64,000 nucleotides of DNA from Rikenellaceae bacterium (GCA_015059925.1 SUZL01000009.1:30492-94491), one strand, 5' to 3'; shown: positions 1 through 9,620, counted from the stretch's first letter. Made by a program: numbers and translations. Notes: generated by a model from the sequence alone, not told the origin.

Positions 1-1146
1 GCCACCCGTCAGCGCATACTTCGCACCCTCGGCCGCAGGCTGCGCCTTAGGCTTGGCCACAAGGCCTCCGCGGCCCCAGACCTCAACCTCGCTGAGGATG
101 TAATTCTTCTCGCCGCCATTCATCAGAACGCGGACATAGCGGGCCTTGCCCTTGCAGTCGATCTCATCTACCGAGCCATTGGCTGCGGGGAGCGCGGCGA
201 GTTTACGCCACGTCTTGCCGTCATCCGAGGTCTGAATCTCGCCCTCGGCGGCGCGGCTGATCCAATGCAAGCGAATCTTGTCGAACGTAGAGTGGCTGCC
301 AAGATCGACCATAACCCACTCCTCGCCCGCCGAGGCGCTCATCCACGCGCTGGTGAAGTGCTTCGAGGGAAGGAATCCCACCTGCTCGCCACCGCAGAAG
401 AAGTCGAGAGCCGTGAATGTCCACTCGACAGCGCCCGCCATCTTCATCGCAAAGCGGTAGTAGGAATACTGTGCCACGTTCTTCAGCGCGATCTGCTCCT
501 CGAGCGTGCGGGTGTGATACTCGATACGCTCGGTCTGCTTGTTGGGGTCGGTCTGCACGACGTGGCGACCGGCGCGACCGGGAAGGCCACTACCCTCCAA
601 TGCGCCAAGCTCAATCCACTCCGAGCCATCGTTCGAGCCCATAAGTGCAATGCGGTAGCCACCGCCCGTTCTCTTATCGTCGTAGGCAACAGTTCCTGCG
701 AAGGTGATGCGATCGACCTTCTCGGCCCAATTCTTCAGGCCATACTGCATATACACCTCCTCGCCCTTGAGCGTATTTTTCGAGAAGGGGCCGCCGTCCA
801 ACGTCCACTCCCTTTCGCGCAGGCGCACCTCGCCCTCGTGGGTTGTGAAGTGTAGATATTGTGGCTCCTCCGCGGTAACCACACCATCGGTAATGAGCTG
901 CGAAGTGAGGTTGTAGTCGTAGCTCGACGAGTGGTAGGCCGTGCGGCGCAGGGCGATGTTGCGATAGGTCTCGGCATCGGGCACAAGCTCGGGCGAGGGA
1001 TCCTCGGCCGGAGAGCCCGGGTAGAGGCCGATGCCTCGGGTGTAGTAGTCAGATCGCTCCGCCCACTCTGCCTGCCGACTGCGGCAAGCCGAGCAGAGAG
1101 CGACAACCAGCACCACCAAAAGGGTGTAGTGTAAGGAATGTCTCAT
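1..1146 (-). CDS. Lipoprotein with two discoidin-like domains, N-terminal part of a probable GH2-type glycosidase (partial)
   Basis: The frame stays open from an ATG at 1146 to the window edge (382 codons), so the C-terminal part is missing. Residues 1-21 form a lipoprotein-type signal with Cys21 in CSAC. Two discoidin/F5-8 type C-like modules follow, roughly residues 60-215 (starting RNIALRRTAYHSSSYDYN) and 245-365 (HFTSAWMSASAGEEWVMVDL, then SEVEVWG). The visible sequence ends in YALTGG, which resembles the start of a GH2 sugar-binding domain. From memory, this N-terminus is typical of Bacteroidales family 2 glycosidases (beta-mannosidase or exo-glucosaminidase type). It lies 32 bases after the porin gene on the same strand, so the two are probably co-transcribed. 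The discoidin and lipoprotein calls are fairly secure; the catalytic class is inferred because no catalytic domain is visible. Confidence 0.7.
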   Translation of the reverse strand, partial: MRHSLHYTLLVVLVVALCSACRSRQAEWAERSDYYTRGIGLYPGSPAEDPSPELVPDAETYRNIALRRTAYHSSSYDYNLTSQLITDGVVTAEEPQYLHFTTHEGEVRLREREWTLDGGPFSKNTLKGEEVYMQYGLKNWAEKVDRITFAGTVAYDDKRTGGGYRIALMGSNDGSEWIELGALEGSGLPGRAGRHVVQTDPNKQTERIEYHTRTLEEQIALKNVAQYSYYRFAMKMAGAVEWTFTALDFFCGGEQVGFLPSKHFTSAWMSASAGEEWVMVDLGSHSTFDKIRLHWISRAAEGEIQTSDDGKTWRKLAALPAANGSVDEIDCKGKARYVRVLMNGGEKNYILSEVEVWGRGGLVAKPKAQPAAEGAKYALTGG

Positions 1147-1178
1147 AACAGGTTGTATTAGTATGGTTTAATAGTTCG

Positions 1179-2159
1179 TTAAAATCCGAAGAAGCAGCTG
1201 ATGTAGAGCATACAGTGATCCTCCACCTCGGCCGAGCGGGCATCGTGGTAGCGCAGATTGGGCGCAATCTTCACCCACTTGCAGGGGAGAATCTCCACGC
1301 CGGCCATATATGTCGTCTCGTCCTTTGCGATGTTCCAATCATCCTTCGACCAGAGGTTGTCGTATCGCGCAAAGGCATTCACGCGGCCACCCAGCTTGAC
1401 GGTGGTGTAGAACGACACGCCCGCGAGATTGTGATCCTTGACGTTGCAGTAGTTCTGCATCGCGTTGAACTCGCCCGCGATCGAGAATAGCTCGTGCTTA
1501 TAGCCTGCGAAGAGGGCGTAGTTGTAGATGTCCTTCAGCCCGTCGGCCCCGCCCTCGTTGATCGAGCCGTAGAGTCGCAGCGTCAAATCCTGCACGGGGT
1601 TCAGCGTCAATCCCACGCCATATTGCAGCCCGTCGTTGATCTGAATCTTCTTATAGCCCTCGCCATTGACTATAATCACATCGCCCGAGAGCCAGTCCGT
1701 AAACTTATACGAGGCCGAGAGTCCAAGATCGGCGCTGCTGCCGAACTTGTAGAAATCCTGAAACACCATCTTCATATAGCGGTAGCCCCAGAAGGCCTCC
1801 TGCACCTTAAAACTCGTCGTCGAGATAAGGCCGCCGTTGAGCGTCAGGCGGTTGTGTTTCCAGCTCACCTGCGCATTCTTGATGTAGGCGATACGCTCCA
1901 GATCCTCTACGTCGCCCGAACGACCGATGTCCATCACCGCCTTGAATTGCAAGCCGTTAGGCATATCGTACTGATAACCGAAGTAGCTGCGATCCATCGC
2001 AAAACCGCGCGTATCGTTGGCAGAGCCGAAGCCCGTGTGGAAGTTACCGAAGACGTTGATGATAGCCTTGCCGCGTGGCTGCTCATCACTCTGCGCCGAG
2101 GCCGCGTGCAGCGCCAGCAGACTAAGGCCGAGAGTAAGAAGTATCTTTAATCGCGTCAT
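1179..2159 (-). CDS. Outer-membrane porin-like beta-barrel protein
   Basis: A 326-residue protein with a signal peptide (about 1-22, cleavage after AASA) and alternating amphipathic strands throughout. It ends in aromatic residues (CFFGF), as outer-membrane barrels do. Motifs such as DRSYFGYQYDMPNGLQFKAV and AGVEILPCKWVKIAPNLRYH resemble the phosphate-selective porin O/P-like barrels common in Bacteroidota. The substrate cannot be read from sequence. It is the upstream gene of a probable two-gene unit with the glycosidase lipoprotein, which suggests uptake or release of oligosaccharides, but that is inference. Confidence 0.7.
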   Translation of the reverse strand: MTRLKILLTLGLSLLALHAASAQSDEQPRGKAIINVFGNFHTGFGSANDTRGFAMDRSYFGYQYDMPNGLQFKAVMDIGRSGDVEDLERIAYIKNAQVSWKHNRLTLNGGLISTTSFKVQEAFWGYRYMKMVFQDFYKFGSSADLGLSASYKFTDWLSGDVIIVNGEGYKKIQINDGLQYGVGLTLNPVQDLTLRLYGSINEGGADGLKDIYNYALFAGYKHELFSIAGEFNAMQNYCNVKDHNLAGVSFYTTVKLGGRVNAFARYDNLWSKDDWNIAKDETTYMAGVEILPCKWVKIAPNLRYHDARSAEVEDHCMLYISCFFGF

Positions 2160-2247
2160 AGTAGTTTTTATAGGTCGTAAAAAATAGTTGTTAAAGTTAC
2201 GAATTAATATTTTAGATTTAATACCTAACTGACAAATTTCTATTTTT

Positions 2248-2279
2248 TTTGTTATGTTGGCAATAAAATCTTATCTTTG
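2248..2279 (+). promoter_or_regulatory. Bacteroidota-type promoter of the NifX-like gene
   Basis: A TTTG (-33 box, 2248-2251), 20 bases, then TATCTTTG (-7 box, 2272-2279). It lies 25 bases before the ATG at 2305. This placement argues against the upstream in-frame ATG at 2254, which falls inside the promoter. Confidence 0.75.
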
Positions 2280-2304
2280 TGTAGTTCAAAAAAAACGTAA
2301 AATT

Positions 2305-2670
2305 ATGAAATTAGCAGTTCCTACAAGAGATGGCCACGTCGATGACCACTTCGGCCATTGCGACCACTATACGATTTACACAATCGAGGATAAAAAGATC
2401 CTCTCACGCGAGACCCTACCCTCACCGCAGGGTTGCGGATGCAAGTCGGGCATCGCCGCCGACCTGCAGCAGATAGGCGTAGAGGTTATGCTGGCAGGCA
2501 GTATGGGCGATGGCGCTCGCGCAAAGCTCGAGGCACACAACATAAAGGTCATTAGAGGCTGCAAGGGCGATATTGACGCTGTTGTCAATGGCTACCTTCT
2601 GGGCTTCATCCTCGACTCGGGCGAGGGTTGCAGTGCCCACGGCGAGGGCCACGAGTGTCCGGGACATTAA
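2305..2670 (+). CDS. NifX/NifB-type dinitrogenase cofactor-like protein
   Basis: A 121-residue protein of the dinitrogenase iron-molybdenum cofactor biosynthesis (NifX/NifY/NifB C-terminal) fold. Family signs are MKLAVPTRDGHVDDHFGHC at the N-terminus, QGCGCKSGIAADL near the middle and MLAGSMGDGARAKLEAHNI. The C-terminus is rich in Cys and His (GEGCSAHGEGHECPGH), suggesting metal or Fe-S binding. No nitrogenase genes are nearby; such stand-alone proteins occur in many non-fixing anaerobes and their function is generally unknown. The start at 2305 is chosen because the promoter -7 box ends at 2279. Desulfoferrodoxin follows 42 bases downstream, so the two may form an anaerobic metal/redox unit. 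Confidence 0.8.
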   Translation: MKLAVPTRDGHVDDHFGHCDHYTIYTIEDKKILSRETLPSPQGCGCKSGIAADLQQIGVEVMLAGSMGDGARAKLEAHNIKVIRGCKGDIDAVVNGYLLGFILDSGEGCSAHGEGHECPGH

Positions 2671-2712
2671 TCTGGCGCGGAATTTGTAACTATCGACAAA
2701 AACAATTTTATT

Positions 2713-3087
2713 ATGGCAACAAAGTTTTATAAGTGCCGCCATTGCGGCAATGTGATCGAGAAAGTGGTGGATTCGGGTGTCAAGGTGGTATGCTGCGGCG
2801 AGCAGATGGAGGAGCTTGTGCCCAACACCTCGGACGGCAGCGGCGAGAAGCACGTTCCCGTCGTCAAGCGCTTGGATGATTGCAAGATCGAGGTTAAGGT
2901 GGGTAGCGTGGCGCACCCTATGACCGAGGAGCATCACATCGCGTTTATCTACGTCGAGACCGAGCACGGGGGTATCCGCATCAATCTGAAGGATCGTCCC
3001 GAAGCCGTTGTCTGCACCTGCACGGATCGTGCAGTAGCTGTGTATGAGTATTGCAACCTGCACGGATTGTGGAAGACGGAGCTCTAA
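2713..3087 (+). CDS. dfx: Desulfoferrodoxin (superoxide reductase, two-domain type)
   Basis: A 124-residue protein with an N-terminal desulforedoxin-like iron site (Cys8, Cys11, Cys27, Cys28) and a C-terminal superoxide reductase domain. Candidate ligands of the catalytic iron are His47, His68, His74, Cys114 and His117, the last two in EYCNLHGLW. The conserved Glu-Lys pair is in EKHVP (residues 45-49). The enzyme reduces superoxide to hydrogen peroxide without releasing oxygen, the usual defence of anaerobes. It follows the NifX-like gene and probably shares its promoter. Confidence 0.95.
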   Translation: MATKFYKCRHCGNVIEKVVDSGVKVVCCGEQMEELVPNTSDGSGEKHVPVVKRLDDCKIEVKVGSVAHPMTEEHHIAFIYVETEHGGIRINLKDRPEAVVCTCTDRAVAVYEYCNLHGLWKTEL

Positions 3088-3250
3088 AGGCTCATTAAAA
3101 ATAACATTGTGCAACGATTCAGGTCGTGCGACTCCGCTCGCACGGCCTTATTTGTTTGTGCGTCGGGAAGGAGACTGTCATTTTATGCAGCAAAAACGCC
3201 AAACGGAGATAATTTTTGCCCAATGATGGCATTTTTTGGCAGATAATGTA

Positions 3251-3258
3251 TATATTTG
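3251..3258 (+). promoter_or_regulatory. -7 promoter box (TATATTTG) upstream of the first C1B peptidase
   Basis: TATATTTG fits the -7 consensus. No TTTG lies at the expected 19-20 bases upstream, so only the -7 box is claimed. The spacer 3088-3365 otherwise shows no credible gene; short open frames in it lack family features. Confidence 0.45.
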
Positions 3259-3365
3259 TGAGTGAAAATAACTTGGGGCAATATGAGCTGTCGAAAACCA
3301 ACGCTCGCGATCGTATGCCCCGACGTTTTTTTTGAAATTTATATTAACCAAATAAAACTAAAACT

Positions 3366-4562
3366 ATGAAGAAGACAATTTCTACTTTGATGCTTGTTGC
3401 TCTGGCTACCACAGGCGCTATGGCACAGGCTAAGCCCGCTGAGGATGGCTACAAGTTCACCGTTGTGAAGGAGAACCCCATCACCCCGATCAAGAATCAG
3501 GCAAGCTCTGGTACCTGCTGGTCATACTCATCAATCTCGTTCCTCGAGTCAGAGGCTATCAAGAAGGGCGCACCGAAGGATATCGATCTGGCAGAGATGT
3601 TCCCCGTATGGCACGGCTACTCGGATAAGGCTGAGAAGTATGTTCGTCTGGATGGCTTCCTTAACTTCGCACAGGGTAGCTCGTTTGGCGATGTACTCTA
3701 TACGCTCAAGCACTACGGTATGCTTCCCCAGAAGGAGCTCGAGGGTTTGAACTACGGTGAGCCCCTGAATAAGCACGCCGAGATGGAGGCTGCTATGAAG
3801 GCTTACGTCAATGTAATCAAGACCAAGCCCAACCGCACCCTTTCAACGGCTTGGCACAAGGGTCTGGAGGGTATTCTGGAGGCATATCTGGGCGAGATTC
3901 CCGAGACCTTCACCTACGAGGGCAAGCAGTACACTCCCCAGTCATTTGCGAAGGATTATCTGAAGCTCAACGCTGACGACTACGTTTCAATCACCTCGTT
4001 CACTCACCACCCCTTCTACTCACAGTTCGCTATCGAGGTTCCCGACAACTGGCGCTGGGATCTCTCGTACAACCTTCCTTTGGATGAGATGATGCAGATC
4101 TTCGACTACGCTATCGAGAACGGCTACACCGTAGCTTGGGCATCGGACGTTAGCGAGGCTGGTTTCAACCGTCAGGGCTTGGGTATCGTTCCCGACGTTG
4201 AGGGCAACCGCAAGGAGGCTGGCTCGGATGAGGCTCGTTGGATCGGTGTATCGGCAGAGCAGCAGAACGCTATCCTTAACAACCAGAACGCCCCCGGCAA
4301 GGAGCTTAAGATCACTCAGGAGATGCGTCAGGTAGGCTACGACAACAAGACCACGACCGACGACCACGGTATGCACATCTACGGTATTGCGAAGGATCAG
4401 AACGGCACGAAGTACTATATGGTAAAGAACTCTTGGGGCGAGTCAGGCAAGTACAAGGGTATCTGGTACGTATCGGAAGCTTTCGTTCAGTACAAGACTA
4501 TGAACATCGTAGTTAACAAGAACGCCATCCCCGCTGCTATCCGTCAGAAGATGGGTTTGTAA
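3366..4562 (+). CDS. Exported bleomycin-hydrolase-type (C1B) cysteine peptidase
   Basis: A 398-residue papain-fold peptidase of the aminopeptidase C/bleomycin hydrolase family. A signal peptide (about 1-20, GAMAQA) targets it out of the cytoplasm, unlike classical cytoplasmic PepC. Active-site signs are Gln44 in KNQ, Cys51 in SGTCWSYSS, His334 in DDHGM and Asn355 in VKNSWGESG. The family removes N-terminal residues from peptides. The next gene is a paralogue 23 bases downstream with the same layout, so this is a tandem duplication that probably forms an operon. Confidence 0.9.
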   Translation: MKKTISTLMLVALATTGAMAQAKPAEDGYKFTVVKENPITPIKNQASSGTCWSYSSISFLESEAIKKGAPKDIDLAEMFPVWHGYSDKAEKYVRLDGFLNFAQGSSFGDVLYTLKHYGMLPQKELEGLNYGEPLNKHAEMEAAMKAYVNVIKTKPNRTLSTAWHKGLEGILEAYLGEIPETFTYEGKQYTPQSFAKDYLKLNADDYVSITSFTHHPFYSQFAIEVPDNWRWDLSYNLPLDEMMQIFDYAIENGYTVAWASDVSEAGFNRQGLGIVPDVEGNRKEAGSDEARWIGVSAEQQNAILNNQNAPGKELKITQEMRQVGYDNKTTTDDHGMHIYGIAKDQNGTKYYMVKNSWGESGKYKGIWYVSEAFVQYKTMNIVVNKNAIPAAIRQKMGL

Positions 4563-4585
4563 TCAACACTCAACCTTAGTTAGGT

Positions 4586-5689
4586 ATGAAGAAGATATTT
4601 TTAATGGCCGCTATGCTCTGTGCTTGCGTGGCGGCTTCGGCACAGTACAAGTACGAGTTTACGGATGTGAAGGTAAATCCCGCCACGCCCGTTAAGAATC
4701 AGGCCAACACGGGTACCTGCTGGTGTTTTGCTACGGTATCGTTCCTCGAGTCGGAGCTCCTGCGCACGGGCAAGGGCGAGTACGACCTCTCGGAGATGTT
4801 TATCGTTCGTAACAACTACATCCGCCGTATGAACGACAACTACCTGCGTCGTGGCCGCGGCAACGTAAGTCAGGGTAGTATCGCCCATATGAACATCTGG
4901 GTGATGGATAACGTAGGTCTTATGCCCGAGTCGGCATACGACGGTATCAACTACGACTCGCCGACGCACAACCACGGCGATCTGGCAAAGTGGGTTAAGA
5001 CGGTGAGCGACGCTGCCGTTGAGATGCGCAAGCCTCTGCCCGCCGAGATCACCAATGGCGTTTTGGATGCTTATCTGGGTGAGGTCCCCGAGACCTTTAC
5101 CTATAATGGCAAGGAGTACACCGCCAAGAGCTTCGCCGAGAGCTTGGGCCTCAAGGCCGAAGACTACGTTGAGCTGACCAGCTTCACGCACCACCCCTTC
5201 TACGAGCTTATTCCCGTAGAGATCCCCGACAACTGGGACCACGCGATGATGTATAACCTCCCGCTGGACGAGTTTATGAAGGTTATAGACAACGCTATCA
5301 ATACGGGCTATACGGTGGCTTGGGATGGCGACGTGAGCGAGTCGGGCTACGCCTTCCAGCACCACGTTGCTGTGAATACGGACGAGGATCTGCGCAAGGC
5401 CGAGACCCTCACGGCAAAGGCTGTTGAGAAGCCCGTAACGCAGCAGAGCCGTCAGGCTTCGTTCGAGACCTTCACGACGACGGATGATCACTTGGAGCAT
5501 ATCGTCGGCATTGCGAAGGATCAGGACGGCGTGAAGTACTACAAGGTGAAGAACTCGTGGGGCACGCAGCGCAATGGCACGGGCTACCACTACTTCTCGG
5601 AGGAGTACGTCAAGGGCAAGACCATCTCGATCTTGGTTCACAAGAACTCAATCCCCAAGGATCTGCGCACAAAACTTGGAATCAAGTAA
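4586..5689 (+). CDS. Exported bleomycin-hydrolase-type (C1B) cysteine peptidase, second copy
   Basis: A 367-residue paralogue of the preceding gene with its own signal peptide (about 1-19). Active-site residues are kept: Gln in KNQ, Cys45 in TGTCWCFAT, His in TTDDHLEH and Asn in VKNSWGTQ. Long stretches match the upstream copy, for example SFTHHPFY and DNAINTGYTVAW. It is about 30 residues shorter. The Gly-Met after the active-site His in copy one is Leu-Glu here, which may alter specificity. A terminator follows at 5712. Confidence 0.9.
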   Translation: MKKIFLMAAMLCACVAASAQYKYEFTDVKVNPATPVKNQANTGTCWCFATVSFLESELLRTGKGEYDLSEMFIVRNNYIRRMNDNYLRRGRGNVSQGSIAHMNIWVMDNVGLMPESAYDGINYDSPTHNHGDLAKWVKTVSDAAVEMRKPLPAEITNGVLDAYLGEVPETFTYNGKEYTAKSFAESLGLKAEDYVELTSFTHHPFYELIPVEIPDNWDHAMMYNLPLDEFMKVIDNAINTGYTVAWDGDVSESGYAFQHHVAVNTDEDLRKAETLTAKAVEKPVTQQSRQASFETFTTTDDHLEHIVGIAKDQDGVKYYKVKNSWGTQRNGTGYHYFSEEYVKGKTISILVHKNSIPKDLRTKLGIK

Positions 5690-5711
5690 GATACCTTATA
5701 TATTTAATAAA

Positions 5712-5748
5712 AGAGTCTGTCTGCATTTGCCGATAGACTCTTTTTTTT
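5712..5748 (+). terminator. Intrinsic terminator after the tandem peptidases
   Basis: AGAGTCT (5712-5718) pairs with AGACTCT (5735-5741), followed by a run of T. Confidence 0.8.
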
Positions 5749-5759
5749 GTCGAAAAGTG

Positions 5760-5790
5760 TTGAGTGGGGTAGAGGTTTTTTGTAAATTTG
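5760..5790 (+). promoter_or_regulatory. Promoter of the substrate-binding lipoprotein gene
   Basis: TTG (5760-5762), 20 bases, then TAAATTTG (5783-5790). The ATG chosen for the next gene is 25 bases downstream. Confidence 0.6.
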
Positions 5791-5815
5791 CCGATGGAAT
5801 GAAAATTTGCAAGCG

Positions 5816-6979
5816 ATGAGACTTTACGATGTGATACGAAAATATCTTTTGCCGATTGTGGCTCTGGCAGGTGCGGTGCTGTTTGTTGCGGCGTGCGGCG
5901 AGCAGCGCGTGGGGCTGGAGGAGTTCTCGCAGAAGGATTATGCGCCGCGCTATGCGGTGGGCTTCGAGATCGTGGGGGCCGAGGGGCGCGCCAGCACCAT
6001 CCTCCTTTCGCACAACCCGTGGCAGGGGGCCGAGGATGTTCAGACGGCGCTCTTTATTGCCCGCGAGGGCGAGCAGCCGCCCGCAGGCTTCGCGGGGCAG
6101 GTGTTGCGTGAGCGTGCCGAGCGTATTGTATGTATGTCCTCGACGCACGTCGCGCTGCTCGATGCCGTTGGTGCTGTGCAGAGCGTGGTGGGCGTGTCGG
6201 GCATCGACTTCGTAACCAACGAGTATGTAAAGGCCAACCGCGACAAGGTGCGCGATGTGGGTTACGACAACAGTGTCGATTACGAGATGGTCGTAGCGCT
6301 CGACCCCGATGTGGTGTTGCTCTACGGCGTGACGGGCGCAAGTTCGATGGAGTCGAAGCTCCGCGAGTTGGGGATTCCCTTCGCCTACATCGGCGAGTAC
6401 GTCGAGGAGGTGCCGCTCGGCAAGACCGAGTGGATGGTGGCCATCGGCGAGATTGTCGGTCGCCGTACGGAGGCCGAGCAGCTCTTCAACCAAATCCCTG
6501 AGCGCTATGATGCGCTGCGCGAGATGGCGGCAGCGGCCGCAACGCCCAAGCCCAAAGTTATGATCAACACCCCCTACGCCGATTCGTGGTTTATGGCCTC
6601 GGCGACGAGTTATGTCGCGCGACTGATTGCCGACGCGGGTGGCGACTACATTTATAAGAAAAATACCTTGAACTCCTCGCTGCCGATCGATTTGGAGGAG
6701 GCTGCATTGCTGGCATCTCAGGCCGATGTCTGGATCAATGCGGGTAGCGTCGCTACGCTGGAGGATATGCGCGCCGAGTACCCCAAGTTTGCCGATATGC
6801 GTTGCGTTGAGCAGGGCCAGATCTTCAACTTCGATCGACGGATGAGCCCGCGCGGCGGCAACGACTATTGGGAGTCGGGCGTGGTGCGGCCCGATGTGGT
6901 GCTGCGCGACTTGATAAAGATTTTCCATCCCGAGTTGATGGAGGGCGAAGAGTTTTTTTATTACAGAAAATTGGAATAG
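5816..6979 (+). CDS. ABC transporter substrate-binding lipoprotein (siderophore/cobalamin type)
   Basis: A 387-residue protein with a lipoprotein signal peptide (LFVAACGEQR, lipid-accepting Cys about residue 27). It has the TroA/FepB/BtuF-type fold: ERIVCMSSTHVALLDAVG in the first lobe, DYEMVVALDPDVVLLYG before the linker helix, and a second lobe ending in VVRPDVVLRDLIKIFHPE. Such proteins deliver ferric siderophores, haem or vitamin B12 to an inner-membrane permease. No permease or ATPase gene follows; the next gene is a DUF2284 protein. The ATG at 5816 is preferred to the in-frame TTG at 5807 because it matches a normal lipoprotein signal. Confidence 0.85.
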   Translation: MRLYDVIRKYLLPIVALAGAVLFVAACGEQRVGLEEFSQKDYAPRYAVGFEIVGAEGRASTILLSHNPWQGAEDVQTALFIAREGEQPPAGFAGQVLRERAERIVCMSSTHVALLDAVGAVQSVVGVSGIDFVTNEYVKANRDKVRDVGYDNSVDYEMVVALDPDVVLLYGVTGASSMESKLRELGIPFAYIGEYVEEVPLGKTEWMVAIGEIVGRRTEAEQLFNQIPERYDALREMAAAAATPKPKVMINTPYADSWFMASATSYVARLIADAGGDYIYKKNTLNSSLPIDLEEAALLASQADVWINAGSVATLEDMRAEYPKFADMRCVEQGQIFNFDRRMSPRGGNDYWESGVVRPDVVLRDLIKIFHPELMEGEEFFYYRKLE

Positions 6980-6982
6980 CAT

Positions 6983-7543
6983 ATGGATTTGACCTATCGC
7001 GCCGAGGATTTCACTCGCACCATCACCGTTGCCGACTACATCGAGCGTTTCCGCGATGCCGAGCGTTTTGCCGCCTGCTGCCGCGAGTGCGGCAATTACA
7101 ATCGTAGTTGGTGCTGCCCGCCGTTTGACTTCGACGTGGAGCTGCGACTGCGCGGGTATAAGAATCTGTTGCTCATAGCAACTGTAATAACCCCCTGCTC
7201 GCAGGGCCTTCCCCTTACCGAGTCGCGCACGCTGTTGCGCCCCGAGCGGGTGCGACTGAATAATCGACTGCATCAACTCGAACTCGAGCATCAGGCTTTG
7301 GCCGCCTCCTATGTTGGTAGCTGCCTCTACTGTCCCGAGGGCAGCTGTACGCGCCCATCGGGAGGCGAGTGCCGCCACCCGGAGTTGGTACGTCCATCGC
7401 TCGAGGCCTACGGCTTCGATATTGGTCGCACGACGAGCGAATTATTCGGTCTGGAACTGAAGTGGGGTAGCGAGGGCCGAATGCCCGAGCGATTTGTGCT
7501 TGTCTGCGGGCTTTTCCATAACGCGCTGAGCGTAGAATGGTAG
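6983..7543 (+). CDS. DUF2284 Cys-rich putative metal-binding protein
   Basis: A 186-residue protein with Cys motifs typical of DUF2284: CCRECGNYNRSWCCPPF near residues 32-48 and CLYCPEGSCTRPSGGECRHP further on. The Cys spacing suggests Fe-S or other metal binding, but no function is established that I know of. It starts 3 bases after the substrate-binding lipoprotein gene, so the two are translationally linked. In related genomes DUF2284 genes often sit beside iron/B12 ABC transporter genes, consistent with this context. Confidence 0.85.
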   Translation: MDLTYRAEDFTRTITVADYIERFRDAERFAACCRECGNYNRSWCCPPFDFDVELRLRGYKNLLLIATVITPCSQGLPLTESRTLLRPERVRLNNRLHQLELEHQALAASYVGSCLYCPEGSCTRPSGGECRHPELVRPSLEAYGFDIGRTTSELFGLELKWGSEGRMPERFVLVCGLFHNALSVEW

Positions 7544-7769
7544 TCCTCCCTTTATATATTATATATAGGTGTGCCGTGAAATAATATTTTTTCAACTTTT
7601 TCGCAAAAAAATGTTTCATTTACTTTTTTCTTAAGGAAAGAGTAATTATATTTGCACTCGATTTTCCGACTTTGACGTTTGAAGCGGACAATCGCCGTTC
7701 TTTGAATGTGCTTAAGTAGGGCACTAAATTGCGAAAATGAGGGCGAAATCAAAAAAAATCTCCCGAAAA

Positions 7770-7800
7770 TTTGCAAATATAAAAAATATCCCTACCTTTG
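7770..7800 (+). promoter_or_regulatory. Promoter of the tRNA-tuf block
   Basis: TTTG (7770-7773), 19 bases, TACCTTTG (7793-7800), a consensus match 21 bases before tRNA-Thr. The spacer from 7544 also holds a lone TATATTTG at 7647-7654 with no good -33 partner, and no gene I can support. Confidence 0.8.
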
Positions 7801-7821
7801 CATCCCGTAAACGGTTGAAAT

Positions 7822-7898
7822 GCCGATGTAGCTCAGTTGGCCAGAGCACGTGATTTGTAATCTCGGGGTCGTGGGTTCGAATCCCTCCATCGGCTCCA
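7822..7898 (+). tRNA. tRNA-Thr (anticodon TGT)
   Basis: Acceptor GCCGATG pairs with CATCGGC, the T-loop reads TTCGAAT, and the anticodon loop is TTTGTAA. An encoded CCA ends the gene at 7898. It is the first of three tRNA genes before tuf, an order close to the E. coli tufB locus (Thr-Tyr-Gly). Confidence 0.95.
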
Positions 7899-7944
7899 AA
7901 TTATGGAGAGAGCTCTGCAAAAGAGTCCAACTGTTGAAAATATT

Positions 7945-8027
7945 GGGAAGATACCAGAGTGGCCAAATGGGGCAGACTGTAAATCTGCTGGCGTACGCCT
8001 TCGGTGGTTCGAATCCATCTCTTCCCA
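7945..8027 (+). tRNA. tRNA-Tyr (anticodon GTA)
   Basis: Acceptor GGGAAGA pairs with TCTTCCC. The anticodon loop is CTGTAAA between GCAGA and TCTGC. A long variable arm, typical of bacterial tRNA-Tyr, is present. CCA is not encoded. Confidence 0.95.
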
Positions 8028-8099
8028 CTTGCCGAACCGGTCGGGGTTGCAAACGTCTGATGAGGACAATGATAAGCTGCCTTGATGCGGTTTGTTTTT

Positions 8100-8172
8100 G
8101 CGGAAGTAGCTCAGTTGATAGAGCATTAGCCTTCCAAGCTAAGGGTCGCGAGTTTGAGCCTCGTCTTCCGCT
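8100..8172 (+). tRNA. tRNA-Gly (anticodon TCC)
   Basis: Acceptor GCGGAAG pairs with CTTCCGC, the anticodon loop is CTTCCAA, and the T-loop is TTTGAGC. CCA is not encoded. The tuf gene begins 116 bases downstream; that leader contains a small hairpin (CGAGT-GTT-ACTCG, 8218-8230) but no clear independent promoter. Confidence 0.93.
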
Positions 8173-8288
8173 CACTAAACGGTAACACGATTTCCGATTT
8201 ACACAACGTAATAGGATCGAGTGTTACTCGTTTGTATGTAAAGCAACATTGAAAAGAAATTTTTAAAAAACTTAATACTTATAATACT

Positions 8289-9473
<1,185 letters not shown>

Positions 9474-9490
9474 TTTCAACACAAAACATA

Positions 9491-9525
9491 GAGAGGGGTA
9501 ACCCCAAGTTTCCCCTCTCACTTTT
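9491..9525 (+). terminator. Hairpin after tuf (terminator or processing site)
   Basis: GAGAGGGG (9491-9498) pairs perfectly with CCCCTCTC (9512-9519). Only a short T stretch (CTTTT) follows before tRNA-Trp, so it may act as a partial terminator or a 3' end processing signal. Confidence 0.6.
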
Positions 9526-9596
9526 AGGAGCATAGTTCAAGGGTAGAATAGCGGTCTCCAAAACCGTTGATGGGAGTTCGAATCTCTCTGCTCCTG
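9526..9596 (+). tRNA. tRNA-Trp (anticodon CCA)
   Basis: Acceptor AGGAGCA pairs with TGCTCCT, the anticodon loop is CTCCAAA, and the T-loop is TTCGAAT. It lies between tuf and secE, its usual position in many bacteria. CCA is not fully encoded. Confidence 0.95.
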
Positions 9597-9620
9597 CAAA
9601 TTAAAAAGAGAAACACAATT

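Noticed and set aside
3119..3301. Short frames in the spacer between desulfoferrodoxin and the first peptidase
   Set aside because: No ribosome binding site, no recognisable motif, and overlap with the -7 promoter box.
4601..5641. A 346-codon minus-strand frame opposite the second peptidase
   Set aside because: The plus-strand gene has a signal peptide and full catalytic set; the antisense frame has neither motifs nor a ribosome binding site.
5696..7378. A 560-codon open frame on the minus strand opposite the substrate-binding and DUF2284 genes
   Set aside because: It is antisense to two recognisable genes, has no family motif, and long antisense frames are common in this GC-rich codon usage.
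7792..8185. Open frames overlapping the three tRNA genes
   Set aside because: They fall on well-formed tRNA structures and show no protein family features.
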